Source of the DNA: JAWPMT01 sp965267435
GTDB taxonomy: Bacteria > Bacteroidota > Bacteroidia > Cytophagales > Cyclobacteriaceae
DNA: 64,000 bases
Assembly: GCA_965267435.1 (NCBI GenBank)
Contig: OZ253960.1
Coordinates: 6,882,001-6,946,000, forward strand
Direction of reading: 5' to 3'
The notes under the pieces are model-generated. The model ran no database searches, had not been told where the DNA came from, and was given only the letters and a program-made list of their open reading frames with translations. Made by a program: the position numbers and the translations under genes. Position 1 is the first letter of the stretch. Every line of letters starts with the position of its first letter. Of the stretch, positions 63,236 through 64,000 are shown piece after piece.

Positions 63236-64000
63236 TTAGTTGGCATCCCAGAAGACTCGGTAGCTCGTTGGATCTTTCTGCGACGGTGCATTTGGATTGA
63301 TGTCAAGGTCCACTTGCTGCCACGGCAGACTTACAGGGAAACCCTGCCCGGCTGTCGTCAAGGCTGAGAAGTTTTGCGGGTTAGAGCCCACGTAGTTTCC
63401 GTTGTAGCTATTTGGGTCGAAGATGACAGGGTAGCCCGTTCTGCGATAGTCGGTGTACGCGTCTATACTATTGCCGAGACTCGCGATCCACTTTTGTGTG
63501 AGTATGACTTCAAGTTTTCTCTCGTCATCCCCGGCATCGTACTCAGCCATGACATCCGCGACGTAGGCATCAATTGCGTCTCCATCGATGGAGGGTACAC
63601 CCGATTGACCATTGCCACCGACCATTTCATTGACCTTCGCGAAGGAGGCCTCGATCGCGTCGATCAGCAACTGGCGATCATCCTCTCCCGTGATACCTGC
63701 CAGCGCCAACTCTGATCGCATGTACAGCATTTTGAAGTATGGAAGCATTCGCTCAGGTGCGACACCGTTCCCTGAAGTGGCGTTCACTTTTGTGCCACTT
63801 TGATCATCGTAGAACCCACCGCAGGGGTACAAGCCAAAGACAGTCTGAGAGGATTGTTGGCCTGAAGCCTGATTCGGGTGAATGGACCCAAAGTGGATGG
63901 TCAGGAATCCATCGTCCGTGAGGTACTCGAAGGGATTTTCAGGGGCTTCGCCAGGAAGCAACTGCTTGTGCCAGTAATAGGGCACTCGAGGGTCAGCTAC
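63236..64000 (-). CDS. SusD/RagB family lipoprotein, 5' end outside window
   Basis: The reading frame runs to the window edge, giving the last 254 residues of a SusD-like protein. It shows LYPCGGFYDDQSGTKVNATSGNGVAPERM, which matches VYPVGGSYDDGRRTEQ...GVAPW in the SusD at 54840, and ends in PTSYRVFWDAN, like the FWDPN ending of that protein. A GTG near 63985 is not the true start. Its order before the lipoprotein gene repeats the first locus, and a SusC gene is expected just beyond the window. Confidence 0.92.
   Translation of the reverse strand, partial: VADPRVPYYWHKQLLPGEAPENPFEYLTDDGFLTIHFGSIHPNQASGQQSSQTVFGLYPCGGFYDDQSGTKVNATSGNGVAPERMLPYFKMLYMRSELALAGITGEDDRQLLIDAIEASFAKVNEMVGGNGQSGVPSIDGDAIDAYVADVMAEYDAGDDERKLEVILTQKWIASLGNSIDAYTDYRRTGYPVIFDPNSYNGNYVGSNPQNFSALTTAGQGFPVSLPWQQVDLDINPNAPSQKDPTSYRVFWDAN

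Noticed and set aside
1..64000. tRNA, rRNA, CRISPR arrays, insertion sequences and prophage genes
   Set aside because: Looked for by eye on both strands; no cloverleaf-like genes, regularly spaced repeats, transposase motifs or phage proteins were found.

Overview
The window comes from a chromosome of a Bacteroidota bacterium, most likely a marine or soil member of the Cytophagales (phylum confident, order inferred). The signs are two SusC/SusD-type nutrient-uptake loci, T9SS-type C-terminal sorting domains, TAnnTTTG-type -7 promoter elements, PadR-controlled orphan FtsX-like permeases, and a homogentisate pathway of the Bacteroidota type. No rRNA, tRNA, CRISPR array, transposase or phage gene was seen.

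Layout. 1-7 kb: end of a TRAP transporter (DctQ/DctM), a LacI-type regulator, a minus-strand tyrosine/phenylalanine catabolic cluster (hmgA, fahA, flavin reductase-like gene) and divergent galK. 7-9 kb: a candidate small RNA with its own promoter, operator and terminator, then an ATP-grasp gene with no normal start codon and a DUF6503-type exported protein. 9-14 kb: a TetR-like protein with an ABC1/UbiB kinase, a lipoprotein pair (parallel beta-helix plus diheme cytochrome), and YccF. 14-21 kb, minus strand: a 944-residue sugar dehydrogenase/PKD/cytochrome c/carbohydrate-binding protein, and a run of sugar porter, arginase-like protein and membrane dipeptidase. 21-27 kb: a 2124-residue repeat-rich surface protein with a T9SS sorting domain. 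27-32 kb: small housekeeping and unknown genes, including a SIRT5-like sirtuin, and a TetR regulator with an alpha/beta hydrolase, each gene preceded by the same operator.

32-45 kb holds three modules of a PadR repressor coupled to a large FtsX/MacB-like permease without an ATPase, interspersed with an unknown exported protein, an esterase and a 1-Cys peroxiredoxin. 45-48 kb carries dinB and a PLP-dependent aromatic amino acid decarboxylase whose start codon lies in an inverted repeat.

48-64 kb is a regulator-rich uptake region: a membrane-anchored AraC regulator, two paralogous soluble AraC regulators (49.6 and 60.5 kb) each next to a member of one small exported family, a complete SusC-SusD-lipoprotein operon with a T9SS sulfotransferase-like protein, and the end of a second SusD-lipoprotein locus of the same design. 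A 13-base motif, AATTGTAAAAAAG, recurs upstream of several of these genes. The likely picture is duplicated, separately controlled uptake loci for an unidentified substrate; no glycoside hydrolase or polysaccharide lyase is present to identify it.
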